NCBI GenBank assembly: GCA_040218445.1
Contig: JAVJRK010000010.1
Span: forward strand, 868,001-932,000
DNA length: 64,000 nucleotides
Direction: 5' to 3'
From: UBA1479 sp040218445
Lineage (GTDB): Bacteria > Pseudomonadota > Alphaproteobacteria > Rhodospirillales > Casp-alpha2
In this document: one piece after another, positions 55,119-63,428 of the stretch
How positions within the stretch are numbered: the first letter of the stretch is position 1
Layout: each line of letters opens with the position of its first letter
Program-made: the position numbers and the translations under genes
Notes under the pieces: model-generated
Told to the model about the DNA's origin: nothing
Database searches by the model: none
What the model saw: the letters and a program-made list of their open reading frames with translations, nothing else

Positions 55119-55314
55119 GAAGGTCTCCTTGAAGGCGCTGACGGAAGGCATCGGGAACGAATTTCAGGGCTCGGCACCGGATTTTCCATAAAACCATCCG
55201 GCGGAAGGCCAATGTCGTTCGCCTTTATGGCAGAATTTTAGCGCGATTGGGGCGTCTTTGGCTAATCCGCGCGGGCAATTAAGGCAAACCCATGATCCCA
55301 CCGGCCGCATTCCG

Positions 55315-55344
55315 TTGACCAGCCCCATCCCCGTTCCTTATAGT
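55315..55344 (+). promoter_or_regulatory. Promoter of the cobalamin-controlled operon
   Basis: TTGACC (55315-55320), 18 bases, TATAGT (55339-55344), nine bases before the riboswitch begins. Confidence 0.6.
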
Positions 55345-55352
55345 CCGATCAA

Positions 55353-55580
55353 GTGGTTCCCCGATTAAGGGCTATAGGCCCCGGGGCTAAGAGGGAACAC
55401 GGAACGGAGCGGACCCAAGCCGGGCGTTTCCAAAACCGTGGCTGCCCCCGCAACTGTGAGCGGTGAGTGCCGTCCAATGTCGTGCCACTGGCTGCCGGAT
55501 CGGCTTCGCAAGAAGCCCCCCGGTGCCGGGAAGGCCGGACGGTTCGATGACCCGCAAGCCAGGAGACCTGCCGCTTGTCA
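55353..55580 (+). ncRNA. Cobalamin (adenosylcobalamin) riboswitch
   Basis: The conserved B12 box AGCCAGGAGACCTGCC is at 55557-55572 and the leader opens with GGTTCCCC pairing with GGGAAC, typical of the P1 and core. It would shut off cbtB-cbtA when cobalamin is plentiful. Confidence 0.92.
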
Positions 55581-55675
55581 CCGCGATACCCAAGGGACGG
55601 GGGTCCTGGCGGGGCGGTATGCCGCAGCGGTGAAACCTTGAACGTAACTTGATTCCAAATCGGAGGTTTCACGCA

Positions 55676-55861
55676 ATGACCATTAAATCCAACGTTTCCC
55701 ATCGGTCCGTTCATGCCACGATTGGCGAACGCGCTGTTCCCGCGACCCTGGCGCTACTGTTCGGGGTGTTCCTGATATTCGGCACGGGCTTTGCCAATTC
55801 GAATACGGTCCACAACGCGGCCCACGATACGCGCCACGCCTTTTCCTTCCCCTGCCACTAG
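55676..55861 (+). CDS. cbtB: CbtB, small cobalt transporter subunit
   Basis: 61 residues with one membrane helix (PATLALLFGVFLIFGTGFA) and a C-terminal His-rich tail (VHNAAHDTRHAFSFPCH), the CbtB domain. CbtAB is a predicted cobalt importer. Start ATG 55676 with CGGAGG upstream; directly after the riboswitch. Confidence 0.9.
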   Translation: MTIKSNVSHRSVHATIGERAVPATLALLFGVFLIFGTGFANSNTVHNAAHDTRHAFSFPCH

Positions 55862-55873
55862 GGGGACATTCAC

Positions 55874-56632
55874 ATGACTGGACGTATTTTTGCGGTCGCG
55901 CTGCTGGCCGGGCTGGCGGCTGGCTTGGCCGTATCCGTGCTGCAGCACTTCACGACCACGCCCTTGATCCTTCACGCCGAACAGTTCGAAACCAAGGGGG
56001 CCGATCTCGGCTCCGGCGGGGGCGGTCACGCCCGGGTCGATCTGGATGCCCGCGGGCTCGGCGATGCCCGGCTTTTTCTGGCCCATGCCACCGGCGAACA
56101 TGCCAAGGACGGCCATGAAGCCGAAGCCTGGGGACCCGAGGACGGCCTGGAACGCACGCTTTTCACCACATTGACCAATGTTCTGACGGCGATGGGGTTC
56201 GCCCTGGTTCTGACGGCGGTGATCTTCATGCGCGGTGCGCCCGTTGACGGGCGTTGGGGCGTTGCCTGGGGTGTTGCCGGGTTCTGCGTGGTCTCGCTGG
56301 CGCCCGCGCTTGGCCTGCCGCCCGAGGTTCCCGGTGCCATGGCGGCGGAACTCACCGCCCGCCAGGGCTGGTGGGCTCTGTGTGCGGCTTCGACGGCGGC
56401 GGGGTTGGCCCTGATGTTCCTGGGTCATGCCCGATGGATGCCTTGGGCCGGGGCGGCCATGGTGATCCTGCCGCATCTGATCGGTGCCCCTCATGCGGAC
56501 GGCATGGGCGGGCCCGTGCCGCCGGAACTGGCGGCCCATTTCGTCGCGGCGTCCCTGGTGACGGCGGCGGCGTTCTGGGCCTTTTTGGGCTGGATCACCG
56601 GCACCTTGGCCAGGCGCTTTCAGCTGACGTGA
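55874..56632 (+). CDS. cbtA: CbtA, cobalt transporter subunit
   Basis: An integral protein of 252 residues with about five or six membrane segments; an extracytoplasmic loop of residues 40-85 contains His/Asp (GHARVDLDARG). It matches the CbtA family always found with CbtB behind cobalamin riboswitches. Starts 12 bases after cbtB. Confidence 0.9.
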   Translation: MTGRIFAVALLAGLAAGLAVSVLQHFTTTPLILHAEQFETKGADLGSGGGGHARVDLDARGLGDARLFLAHATGEHAKDGHEAEAWGPEDGLERTLFTTLTNVLTAMGFALVLTAVIFMRGAPVDGRWGVAWGVAGFCVVSLAPALGLPPEVPGAMAAELTARQGWWALCAASTAAGLALMFLGHARWMPWAGAAMVILPHLIGAPHADGMGGPVPPELAAHFVAASLVTAAAFWAFLGWITGTLARRFQLT

Positions 56633-56724
56633 ACTTCGCATTGATTGACAGCCGCGCCATGCGGCACTCTTGAAGGCAGGCGGCGGATTGGTTCCGCCGC
56701 CTGTTCTTTCAGGAGCACCCGACC

Positions 56725-57465
56725 ATGGCCCGGCCCCCTTCCGTTCCCCGCGAAACCCTGATCGCCGAAGCACGGCGCCTGTTGATGGGCGGGCGCGCGG
56801 GCGTGCTGTCGACCACCTTCCGGGGGCGCGAACGCTGGCCCTATGGCTCGTTGGTCACTTACGCACCGGACACGGACGGATCACCGGTCTTCCTGTTTTC
56901 CGGCCTGTCGGATCATACGGGCAATCTGGAAAAAGACCCCAAGGCGGCTCTTCTGATTGAACAGGCGCTGCGCAAAAAGAACCCGCAGCAAGGCCCCCGT
57001 ATCACGGTCATGGGCGCCATCAAACGGACCAAGACCGCCCGCCACCAGGCACGCTTTCTGGCGCGCCACCCAGGTGCCGGGCGCTATGCCGGGTTCGGGG
57101 ATTTCGATTTTTACGTCATGACGCCGGAACGCATCCATTTGGTCGGCGGGTTCGCCCGCGCGCAATGGCTCAAGGCGTCGGAACTGGCCCCGCCCCGGGC
57201 CGCCGTCCAGGCCGTGGCCAAGGCCGAGGCGGACGTGCTGGCCCATATGAACAGCGATCATGCCGCGGCATTGGACCTTTATGCCAACACGCTTTTGCGC
57301 CGCAAGGGTACGGGCTGGCAGGCCGTATCCTGTGATCCATGGGGGTTGGATCTGATGCGGAACGACATGCCGGCGCGCCTGGAATTCGATCAAATGGCCA
57401 AAGGGCCGGACGATGTGCGCGGCCAATTGGTCGCCCTTGCGGGCAGGGCGCGGGCGCGGGGCTGA
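56725..57465 (+). CDS. HugZ-like haem-binding / FMN-binding split-barrel protein
   Basis: The N-terminal 150 residues form a pyridoxamine-phosphate-oxidase-like split barrel (GVLSTTFRGRERWPYGSLV, DHTGNLEKDPKAALL), followed by DUF2470 (EADVLAHMNSDHAAALDLYA). This pair is found in HugZ haem oxygenases and in haem utilisation proteins. Residue assignment for haem binding cannot be made. 246 residues. Between cbtA and pckA. Confidence 0.85.
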   Translation: MARPPSVPRETLIAEARRLLMGGRAGVLSTTFRGRERWPYGSLVTYAPDTDGSPVFLFSGLSDHTGNLEKDPKAALLIEQALRKKNPQQGPRITVMGAIKRTKTARHQARFLARHPGAGRYAGFGDFDFYVMTPERIHLVGGFARAQWLKASELAPPRAAVQAVAKAEADVLAHMNSDHAAALDLYANTLLRRKGTGWQAVSCDPWGLDLMRNDMPARLEFDQMAKGPDDVRGQLVALAGRARARG

Positions 57466-57693
57466 ACGGGTTTGTCCCGTTTTGCAAAAAAGTGAAAGGA
57501 ATGTTGCCCCTTTGGGTCGGTAAGGTTAAGTTCCGCCGTGAACCTTGATGAACAGGGCGCAGGGAAAATCCAGGGACCTATGAACGTGACGACCCGCCGG
57601 GGGGCGGTGGTCGGCGATCATTCATCACATTTCAACTGAGCAAGCTGCCTTTGGGCGGCATTGGGCGCGATTATCATCCTGAAGGAGTTTATC

Positions 57694-59301
57694 GTGGAGA
57701 ACGCAGGACACTTCATTTCAAAATTCGGCTTGGAAAATCACGGATTGGGCGGGGTCAAACAGGCCTATTGGAACCTCGACGCCCACCATCTGTTCGAGCA
57801 AGCCATCCGCCGCGGCGAAGGCAAATTGTCCGCCGGGGGCGCCATCGTCACGGAAACGGGCCAGCACACGGGCCGTTCCCCCAATGACCGCTTCATCGTC
57901 GAAGAAGACGCCACCAAGGATGAAATCTGGTGGGGCAACGTCAACCGCCCGATCTCGGAAGCCCATTTCAACGGCCTTCTGGACAAGATGCTCAAGCATT
58001 ACCAGGGCAAGGACGCCTTCGTTCAGGACTGCTACGCGGGCGCCCATGCGGATTACCGCCTGAAGGTCCGGGTCGTGACCGAGGAAGCCTGGCACAACCT
58101 GTTTGCGCGCAACATGTTCATTCAGCCGCAGCATCAGGATCTGGAAAATTTCGAACCCGAATTCACCGTCATCCAGGCCCCGTCCCTGACGGCCGATCCG
58201 GAAGCCGATGGCACCACGTCGGGCACTTTCATCGTCGTGCACCTGTCGCGCCGCATGATTATCATCGGCGGCTCGCAATATGCCGGCGAGATCAAGAAAT
58301 CCATTTTCTCGATCATGAATTTCCTGATGCCGACGCGCGACGTGCTGCCCATGCATTGCTCGGCCAACCAGGGTGCGGACGGTTCCACGGCCATTTTCTT
58401 CGGCCTGTCGGGCACCGGCAAGACGACTTTGTCGGCCGACAGCACGCGCACGCTGATCGGCGATGACGAACACGGTTGGGGCGATGTGGGGGTCTTCAAT
58501 TTCGAAGGCGGCTGCTACGCCAAGACCATCAACCTGACGCACGAGGCCGAGCCGGAAATTTATGATCTGTGCCATACCTTCGGCTCGATCATCGAGAACG
58601 TGGTGATGGACCCGGTCACGGGCGAGCTGGATTTCTTCGACCCAAGCCTGACCGAAAACGGCCGCGTCAGCTATGACATCTCCAAGGTTCATAACGCATC
58701 CACGACCGGCTGTGGCGGCCAACCCAAGGACATCGTCATGCTGACCTGCGATGCCTTCGGCGTGCTGCCGCCGATCAGCCAGCTGACCCCGGATCAGGCC
58801 ATGTATCATTTCCTGTCGGGCTATACGGCCAAGGTCGCGGGCACGGAACGGGGATTGAAGGAACCGCAGGCGACGTTCTCGACCTGCTTCGGTGCCCCCT
58901 TCATGCCGCGTCATCCCACCGTCTATGCCAAGCTGCTGGGCGAAAAGATGGCCAAGCACAACGCCAAATGCTGGCTGGTCAACACCGGCTGGTCCGGCGG
59001 CGGCTATGGCGAGGGCGAACGCATGAAGATCGCCTATACCCGGGCCATGCTGCACGCGGCGCTGGACGGCAAGCTGCACGCGGCCGGTTTCACCGCCGAT
59101 CCCAACTTCGGGGTGCTGGTGCCCAATGCCTGCCCGAATGTGCCGACGGAAGTGCTCAATCCCAAGAACACCTGGGCCAACGCCGGGGCCTATGATGCCC
59201 AGGCGCGCGATCTGACCCAGCGCTTCGAAGGCAACTTCGAACAGTTCGAAAGCCATGTGGGCGACAGTGTGAAGGCCGCGGCGATCCGCGCCGCCGCCTG
59301 A
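57694..59301 (+). CDS. pckA: Phosphoenolpyruvate carboxykinase (ATP)
   Basis: First committed step of gluconeogenesis. P-loop FGLSGTGKTTLSAD near residue 242, GDDEHGWGDVGVFNFEGGCYAK and the RSPNDRF block are all present. 535 residues. GTG 57694 has GAAGGAG 6 bases before it; a TTG at 57661 is in frame but has no such site. Followed by an intrinsic terminator. ChvI control is plausible by neighbourhood. Confidence 0.97.
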   Translation: MENAGHFISKFGLENHGLGGVKQAYWNLDAHHLFEQAIRRGEGKLSAGGAIVTETGQHTGRSPNDRFIVEEDATKDEIWWGNVNRPISEAHFNGLLDKMLKHYQGKDAFVQDCYAGAHADYRLKVRVVTEEAWHNLFARNMFIQPQHQDLENFEPEFTVIQAPSLTADPEADGTTSGTFIVVHLSRRMIIIGGSQYAGEIKKSIFSIMNFLMPTRDVLPMHCSANQGADGSTAIFFGLSGTGKTTLSADSTRTLIGDDEHGWGDVGVFNFEGGCYAKTINLTHEAEPEIYDLCHTFGSIIENVVMDPVTGELDFFDPSLTENGRVSYDISKVHNASTTGCGGQPKDIVMLTCDAFGVLPPISQLTPDQAMYHFLSGYTAKVAGTERGLKEPQATFSTCFGAPFMPRHPTVYAKLLGEKMAKHNAKCWLVNTGWSGGGYGEGERMKIAYTRAMLHAALDGKLHAAGFTADPNFGVLVPNACPNVPTEVLNPKNTWANAGAYDAQARDLTQRFEGNFEQFESHVGDSVKAAAIRAAA

Positions 59302-59325
59302 TCTAAAGACATTCCGTTCCAGAAA

Positions 59326-59362
59326 GCCGGCGCCTCCGTCATGGGGGCGCCGGTTTTTCTTT
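59326..59362 (+). terminator. Intrinsic terminator of pckA
   Basis: CCGGCGCC, loop, GGCGCCGG, then TTTTTCTTT. Confidence 0.9.
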
Positions 59363-59423
59363 GGCCGGAGGGGCTGTTCAGGCAGACTGGTCGCCGAATA
59401 AGTCCAAACAACGGAGAAACATC

Positions 59424-59942
59424 ATGCGTGTTTTGGCAGCAGCCCTTTTCTTCGCGGTATTCGTGCCGCACCAGGTGCAGGCACAGTCGACCACGCAACA
59501 GACGGTTGCGGACGTCGTCTTTTCGGAAATCGAAAAGCGCGTGCTGCGGGACGTTCTGGGGAATGGTCGGTACGAGGCCAAGGATGACGGCACTTATGAA
59601 AAGGCCTCGAACGATAAGAAGTATGACGACCTGGAACAAGGCCGCGACGGTAAGGCCTACGGCAAGAAAAAAGACAAATCCGGCAAGGGCCGGGGCAAGG
59701 GCCTGCCGCCGGGGCTTGTGAAAAAGGGCAAGCTTCCCCCGGGGCTGCAGAAACAACTGCAACGCAACGGCACATTGCCACCGGGTTTGGCCGCAAATCC
59801 GCTGCCCTATGAAGCGGTGGTCAACCTGCCGCCGCCGCAGGCCGGAACGGAACGTGCTGTCGTCGACAACAACGTCGTTCTGCTGGAAAAGGGCACGGGC
59901 CTGATCCTTGACGTTCTGACGGACGTTCTGACCCGCAAGTAA
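59424..59942 (+). CDS. Secreted basic protein with LPPGL repeats
   Basis: Signal peptide residues 1-20 (RVLAAALFFAVFVPHQVQA). Mature part is Lys/Gly-rich with three LPPGL units spaced 10-17 residues (KGLPPGLVKKG, KLPPGLQKQL, TLPPGLAAN), a pattern seen in small exported proteins (RcnB-like and others) of unknown role. 172 residues. ATG 59424 has ACGGAG 7 bases upstream. Divergent composition from core genes, but GC is normal. Confidence 0.7.
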   Translation: MRVLAAALFFAVFVPHQVQAQSTTQQTVADVVFSEIEKRVLRDVLGNGRYEAKDDGTYEKASNDKKYDDLEQGRDGKAYGKKKDKSGKGRGKGLPPGLVKKGKLPPGLQKQLQRNGTLPPGLAANPLPYEAVVNLPPPQAGTERAVVDNNVVLLEKGTGLILDVLTDVLTRK

Positions 59943-60031
59943 CCGGTGCCTGTTTCGGGCAAGCTGAATATTCCGATCTGAAGATTTAAATCTGCTTTCG
60001 GTTCCGTTTCCGGGCGGCAGGGTGTTTTTGC

Positions 60032-60060
60032 TTGACATGTTATTGCGAATGATTTGCAAT
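60032..60060 (+). promoter_or_regulatory. Promoter covered by a Fur-box-like dyad
   Basis: TTGACA (60032-60037) and TGCAAT (60055-60060) are 17 bases apart. The 19-base sequence from 60042 to 60060, ATTGCGAATGATTTGCAAT, is palindromic at 16 positions and resembles known Fur boxes; it sits between the two promoter boxes. Confidence 0.65.
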
Positions 60061-60101
60061 CGCATAATATTGAAAAGCACATCATCGGACGGAACGGCAC
60101 C

Positions 60102-60809
60102 ATGGGACATACGGGATATCGGGGACAATCGGGCAACCACAACGACAATGGCGTTGCCGACCTTGTCGGCATCGGCGATGCGCCCTGCACGATCGGTTAT
60201 GAAGGGGGCGACGATTGTTTCGGGACCTCGTCCGGGCCCGTGGAACCGCCCGCATCGGCGGCCCTGCGGCGTGCACCATCCTTGACCGGCGCGGCAGAGC
60301 GAACCGTGGAACGGCCCCGGCGCCTGGATTTTTCGGACCTCGATCTGCCGGAATGCCTGTTGATCAAGCCGATCCGCCTGTGGCTGCACGGGCCCGAGAA
60401 CTGGAACCTTGTGGGCATGCAGTACAGTGCCCATTTCGGGCCGGCCTGGGCGACCGAGGCCTTGATGGCGCTGCGCGGGGTGATCGAGATTTTGAATTCC
60501 GGCGGACGGCGGACCATGGCCTTTCACAAGGCCTGGAGCCGCAAGGCCACCGGTGATGAACGCGCCCTTGTGGCGCTTGCCGCCGCCGTCCAGGCGGGCG
60601 ACCAGAACCGCGCGCAGGCGATGGCTCTACGATTGGTGGGGGCGTCCTGGCAACAGCCGTTGCTGGATGATCTGGCGTCCCTGACCAAGGCCTTTACGGC
60701 CAAGGGTCATCGCTTCGTGCATCTGCCGCCTCGGGGGCAAGCCTGGGCGGCGGCGGTCAAGGATTCCGGCGAAGGGCCGCCCCGATCAGCGCCAGCCATC
60801 CGGCCATAA
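60102..60809 (+). CDS. Iron-regulated hypothetical protein, 235 aa
   Basis: The first 60 residues are Gly/Asp-rich and may be disordered; the rest is helical, with LDFSDLDLPECLLIKPIRLW near residue 75 and WSRKATGDERALVALAAAVQ. No family recognised. Start ATG 60102; no strong ribosome-binding site. The preceding Fur-like dyad suggests repression when iron is sufficient. The last 53 bases overlap the DUF423 gene on the other strand. Confidence 0.6.
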   Translation: MGHTGYRGQSGNHNDNGVADLVGIGDAPCTIGYEGGDDCFGTSSGPVEPPASAALRRAPSLTGAAERTVERPRRLDFSDLDLPECLLIKPIRLWLHGPENWNLVGMQYSAHFGPAWATEALMALRGVIEILNSGGRRTMAFHKAWSRKATGDERALVALAAAVQAGDQNRAQAMALRLVGASWQQPLLDDLASLTKAFTAKGHRFVHLPPRGQAWAAAVKDSGEGPPRSAPAIRP

Positions 60810-61125
60810 GCGCCACCCCACCCCAAGGGGCAAGGAAGGTCAGGCCCCAGAACCCGGCCGCCGTTGCGGCGTAAAGGGCGCCGGAAAACAGCAGCATGCC
60901 CAGGGTGAACAGCCCGGCGGCGGCATGTGCCCAACGCCCGCCGCGTTCTGTCAGCAAAGCCGTGCCCAGCAAGGCCAGGGTATGCCACATGTGATAGCGG
61001 TTGGCCGTATCGAATTGCCGCCTCAGGACCTCGTCGCCTTCCAGGCCATGGGCGCCGTAGGCCCCCAAGCCGACAGCCAAGGCGCCGGAAATTCCGGCCA
61101 GGACGATCCACCACTTTGCGTTCAT
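60757..61125 (-). CDS. DUF423 membrane protein
   Basis: Four membrane helices in 122 residues; GAYGAHGL near residue 22 and YHMWHTLALL are the DUF423 marks. Function unknown across the family. Start at 61125; longer ORF to 61236 overlaps the next gene. Converges with the Fur-controlled gene. Confidence 0.85.
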   Translation of the reverse strand: MNAKWWIVLAGISGALAVGLGAYGAHGLEGDEVLRRQFDTANRYHMWHTLALLGTALLTERGGRWAHAAAGLFTLGMLLFSGALYAATAAGFWGLTFLAPWGGVALMAGWLALIGAALRRNP

Positions 61126-61135
61126 GTTGGGGAAC

Positions 61136-61987
61136 TCATGCTGCGGGCTCCGGTTCAAGGTCAAGGGGCTCCAGACGGCGCAATTCATCCAGTAGGGCCG
61201 TTTCGAACGGGCCTTCCGCACCGTCCAGGGCGTCAAGGTAGGCCTTCACGTCTTTTTCGATGATGCCGATGGTGTTGCCGGGATCATAGCCCTGGCGCGA
61301 CCAGTCGATGGCGTCGATGTTGTCGCCGTACCAGGTCGATCCCGAAGACAGCCGCATGACGTCCAGCAGCCGCCGCCGGTCCAACCCCAACTTGGCGGCC
61401 GATGCCAGGGCCTTGCGCACGGCGACGACGCCGATCACGCCGACGAAATTGTTCAACACCTTGCAGGTCATGCCCGACCCCACATCCCCCAGATGATGGA
61501 TGGTGTCGCCCATGATGCGGAACAGCGGTATCAGCCGGTTGATCACGTCATCGGCCCCGCCGGCCATGAAGGTCAAGGTTCCCTTGGCCGCGCGATAAGG
61601 AGCACCCGACATCGGCGCATCGGCAAAGGCGATGCCCGCCGGGATGCGGCCGGCAAGGTCCGCCACATAGCGCGGCGACAGGGTCGAGCAGGTCACAAAC
61701 ATATCGGGTCTGCCGTCCCGCCGCAGAATGCCCTGCTCGCCGAAGCACAGAGTATCGGTCTGATCCGTGTCGCGCACCACGGAAAGCACGATGTCGCATG
61801 TGTCGGCGAACGCGCCCGCGTCTGCGATCATGCGGGGTGCGAAGGCGCCGAATTCGTCAAATTTCCTGACGTCATGGCCCCAGACATCGATGCCCGCCGA
61901 CAACAGGCATTCCGCCATGGGCAGGCCCATGGTGCCGCATCCGGCGATCCCCACGGTGCCGGAAAAGGCCGTGTCGGCGGCGGTCAT
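61136..61987 (-). CDS. Beta-hydroxyacid dehydrogenase (3-hydroxyisobutyrate dehydrogenase family)
   Basis: NAD site GIAGCGTMGLPMAECLL near residue 12, substrate block DAPMSGAPYRAAKGTLTFM and catalytic Lys in MTCKVLNNFVG near residue 172. 283 residues from ATG 61987, which overlaps the stop of the amidotransferase gene. Could oxidise tartronate semialdehyde, 3-hydroxyisobutyrate or a similar acid; the class alone does not tell which. Confidence 0.85.
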   Translation of the reverse strand: MTAADTAFSGTVGIAGCGTMGLPMAECLLSAGIDVWGHDVRKFDEFGAFAPRMIADAGAFADTCDIVLSVVRDTDQTDTLCFGEQGILRRDGRPDMFVTCSTLSPRYVADLAGRIPAGIAFADAPMSGAPYRAAKGTLTFMAGGADDVINRLIPLFRIMGDTIHHLGDVGSGMTCKVLNNFVGVIGVVAVRKALASAAKLGLDRRRLLDVMRLSSGSTWYGDNIDAIDWSRQGYDPGNTIGIIEKDVKAYLDALDGAEGPFETALLDELRRLEPLDLEPEPAA

Positions 61988-62697
61988 CGTGCGGCCTCGA
62001 CCAGGGCTTGGAACAGAGCCAGGTTGGGATCGCCGTCTTTCAGGAAAAACTCGGGATGCCATTGCACGCCCAGACAGAATTTACGGTCGGGCCGCTCTGC
62101 CCCTTCGATCACCCCGTCGGGGGCAATGGCATTGACGATCAGCGACGCGGGCAATTCGCGGGGCGCTTCGTTATGGGCCGTATTGACCATGATCTCGTCC
62201 TTGCCGACGATCCGGTGAAGCAGGGTATCCGGTTTGATGGCAACGGCATGGGCGGGTTCTTCCGCCGGTTTTTCGTTCAAATGGTCGATGGTCCCGTCTG
62301 TTTCCGATTTCAGATCCCGGATCAGGTTGGCCCCTTCGACGGCGGCCAGAACCTGCAGTCCGGCACAGATCCCCAAAAAGGGTATGTCCTGTGCGATTGC
62401 CGCGCGGGCCAGGGGGACTTCGGCCGCATGACGCGGGTGGGGCGGCTCGGCAACCACGATCTCGCCGCCGTAATAGACTTCAGGGAAGGGATAAAATCCG
62501 CCCGGTACGATCACGCCGCCGACGGCCGCCAGATAATCGTCCCAGGCGTCGTTGATATAGGGCATGCCCACGGGCAGGCCGCCTGCCTTCCACACCGCAT
62601 CGAAATAGGCACAGCGCAGGGCATAATGGGGGCGGCGGGAAAATGTGCCCTCTTCCTGATAGTCCAGCAGGACGCCGATAAGGGGCCGCGCCGTCAT
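61984..62697 (-). CDS. Class I glutamine amidotransferase-like peptidase (C26, PuuD type)
   Basis: Nucleophile Cys in LGICAGLQVLA near residue 110, and WHPE near residue 215. 237 residues. In PuuD the enzyme hydrolyses gamma-glutamyl-GABA in putrescine catabolism; the coupling here is to a hydroxyacid dehydrogenase rather than to puu genes, so the true substrate is open. Confidence 0.83.
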   Translation of the reverse strand: MTARPLIGVLLDYQEEGTFSRRPHYALRCAYFDAVWKAGGLPVGMPYINDAWDDYLAAVGGVIVPGGFYPFPEVYYGGEIVVAEPPHPRHAAEVPLARAAIAQDIPFLGICAGLQVLAAVEGANLIRDLKSETDGTIDHLNEKPAEEPAHAVAIKPDTLLHRIVGKDEIMVNTAHNEAPRELPASLIVNAIAPDGVIEGAERPDRKFCLGVQWHPEFFLKDGDPNLALFQALVEAAR

Positions 62698-62799
62698 GGT
62701 TGTGCGGGCCTGGCGGCGGTGAGATTTGCGGTCAACGGTTGATCTCCCGTCTGCTAGAGGCCTAACCTAATCCTGGGGTTATACCCCAAGGGGAGAGGG

Positions 62800-63330
62800 A
62801 TGGTCGATCATAAGCCGCTGACGACAGCATTGTCTGTCGACCTGAGGTTGATGGAACCCAGGTTGACGGAGTTGTTCGAATATTGGGACGGCCTTGCCGG
62901 TCCGTCGGAATTGCCCCGTTGGGGCGGGGCGGCGAGCGATGGGTTCCGCCTGATCGACATCGCGCCGGACATCCTTTCAATTCTGACGATTGTGGACACG
63001 GGACCTGCCCCGGGCGATTTCATTTACCGGTTCTGGGGATCGGGGCGTTTCCTGTTTCTCGGCAACCGCCCGGATCCCACGGGCCGGCCGGTCCTTGAAG
63101 GGCTCAATGAATTGAACGCGGCGGATGTGTTGGCTCAATACCGGCAGGTGTACGACACCGGCCGCCCTGTTCTGCTGCAGAACACCTGGACGCTCGATAA
63201 TGGACTGATCGCCGAATGCCAGACCCTGCGGTTGCCGCTTGCCGCTGAAGAGGGCCAGGGCATCGGAAAGATTGTCGCGGCGACCAAGTTCATTCGTCAT
63301 GCGGACGAGGTCCGGCGCCTGCAAGAGTGA
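62800..63330 (+). CDS. PAS_5-type domain protein, 176 aa
   Basis: A single PAS_5-like domain: FEYWDGLAG near residue 27, then ISILTIVDTGPAPGDFIYRF, WGSGRFLFLG and RPVL repeated. These short PAS-only proteins are numerous in Rhodospirillales and bind unknown ligands. ATG 62800 has GGAGAG upstream. A second such gene follows. Confidence 0.75.
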   Translation: MVDHKPLTTALSVDLRLMEPRLTELFEYWDGLAGPSELPRWGGAASDGFRLIDIAPDILSILTIVDTGPAPGDFIYRFWGSGRFLFLGNRPDPTGRPVLEGLNELNAADVLAQYRQVYDTGRPVLLQNTWTLDNGLIAECQTLRLPLAAEEGQGIGKIVAATKFIRHADEVRRLQE

Positions 63331-63428
63331 GCCCAGGGGCAACCGGCCAGCCGGATGCAGCCGTCTCTATACCATCCGTCTACATGGCCATGGGAGTGGG
63401 GAATGGGTACCATTCAGCCAGGGAAACA

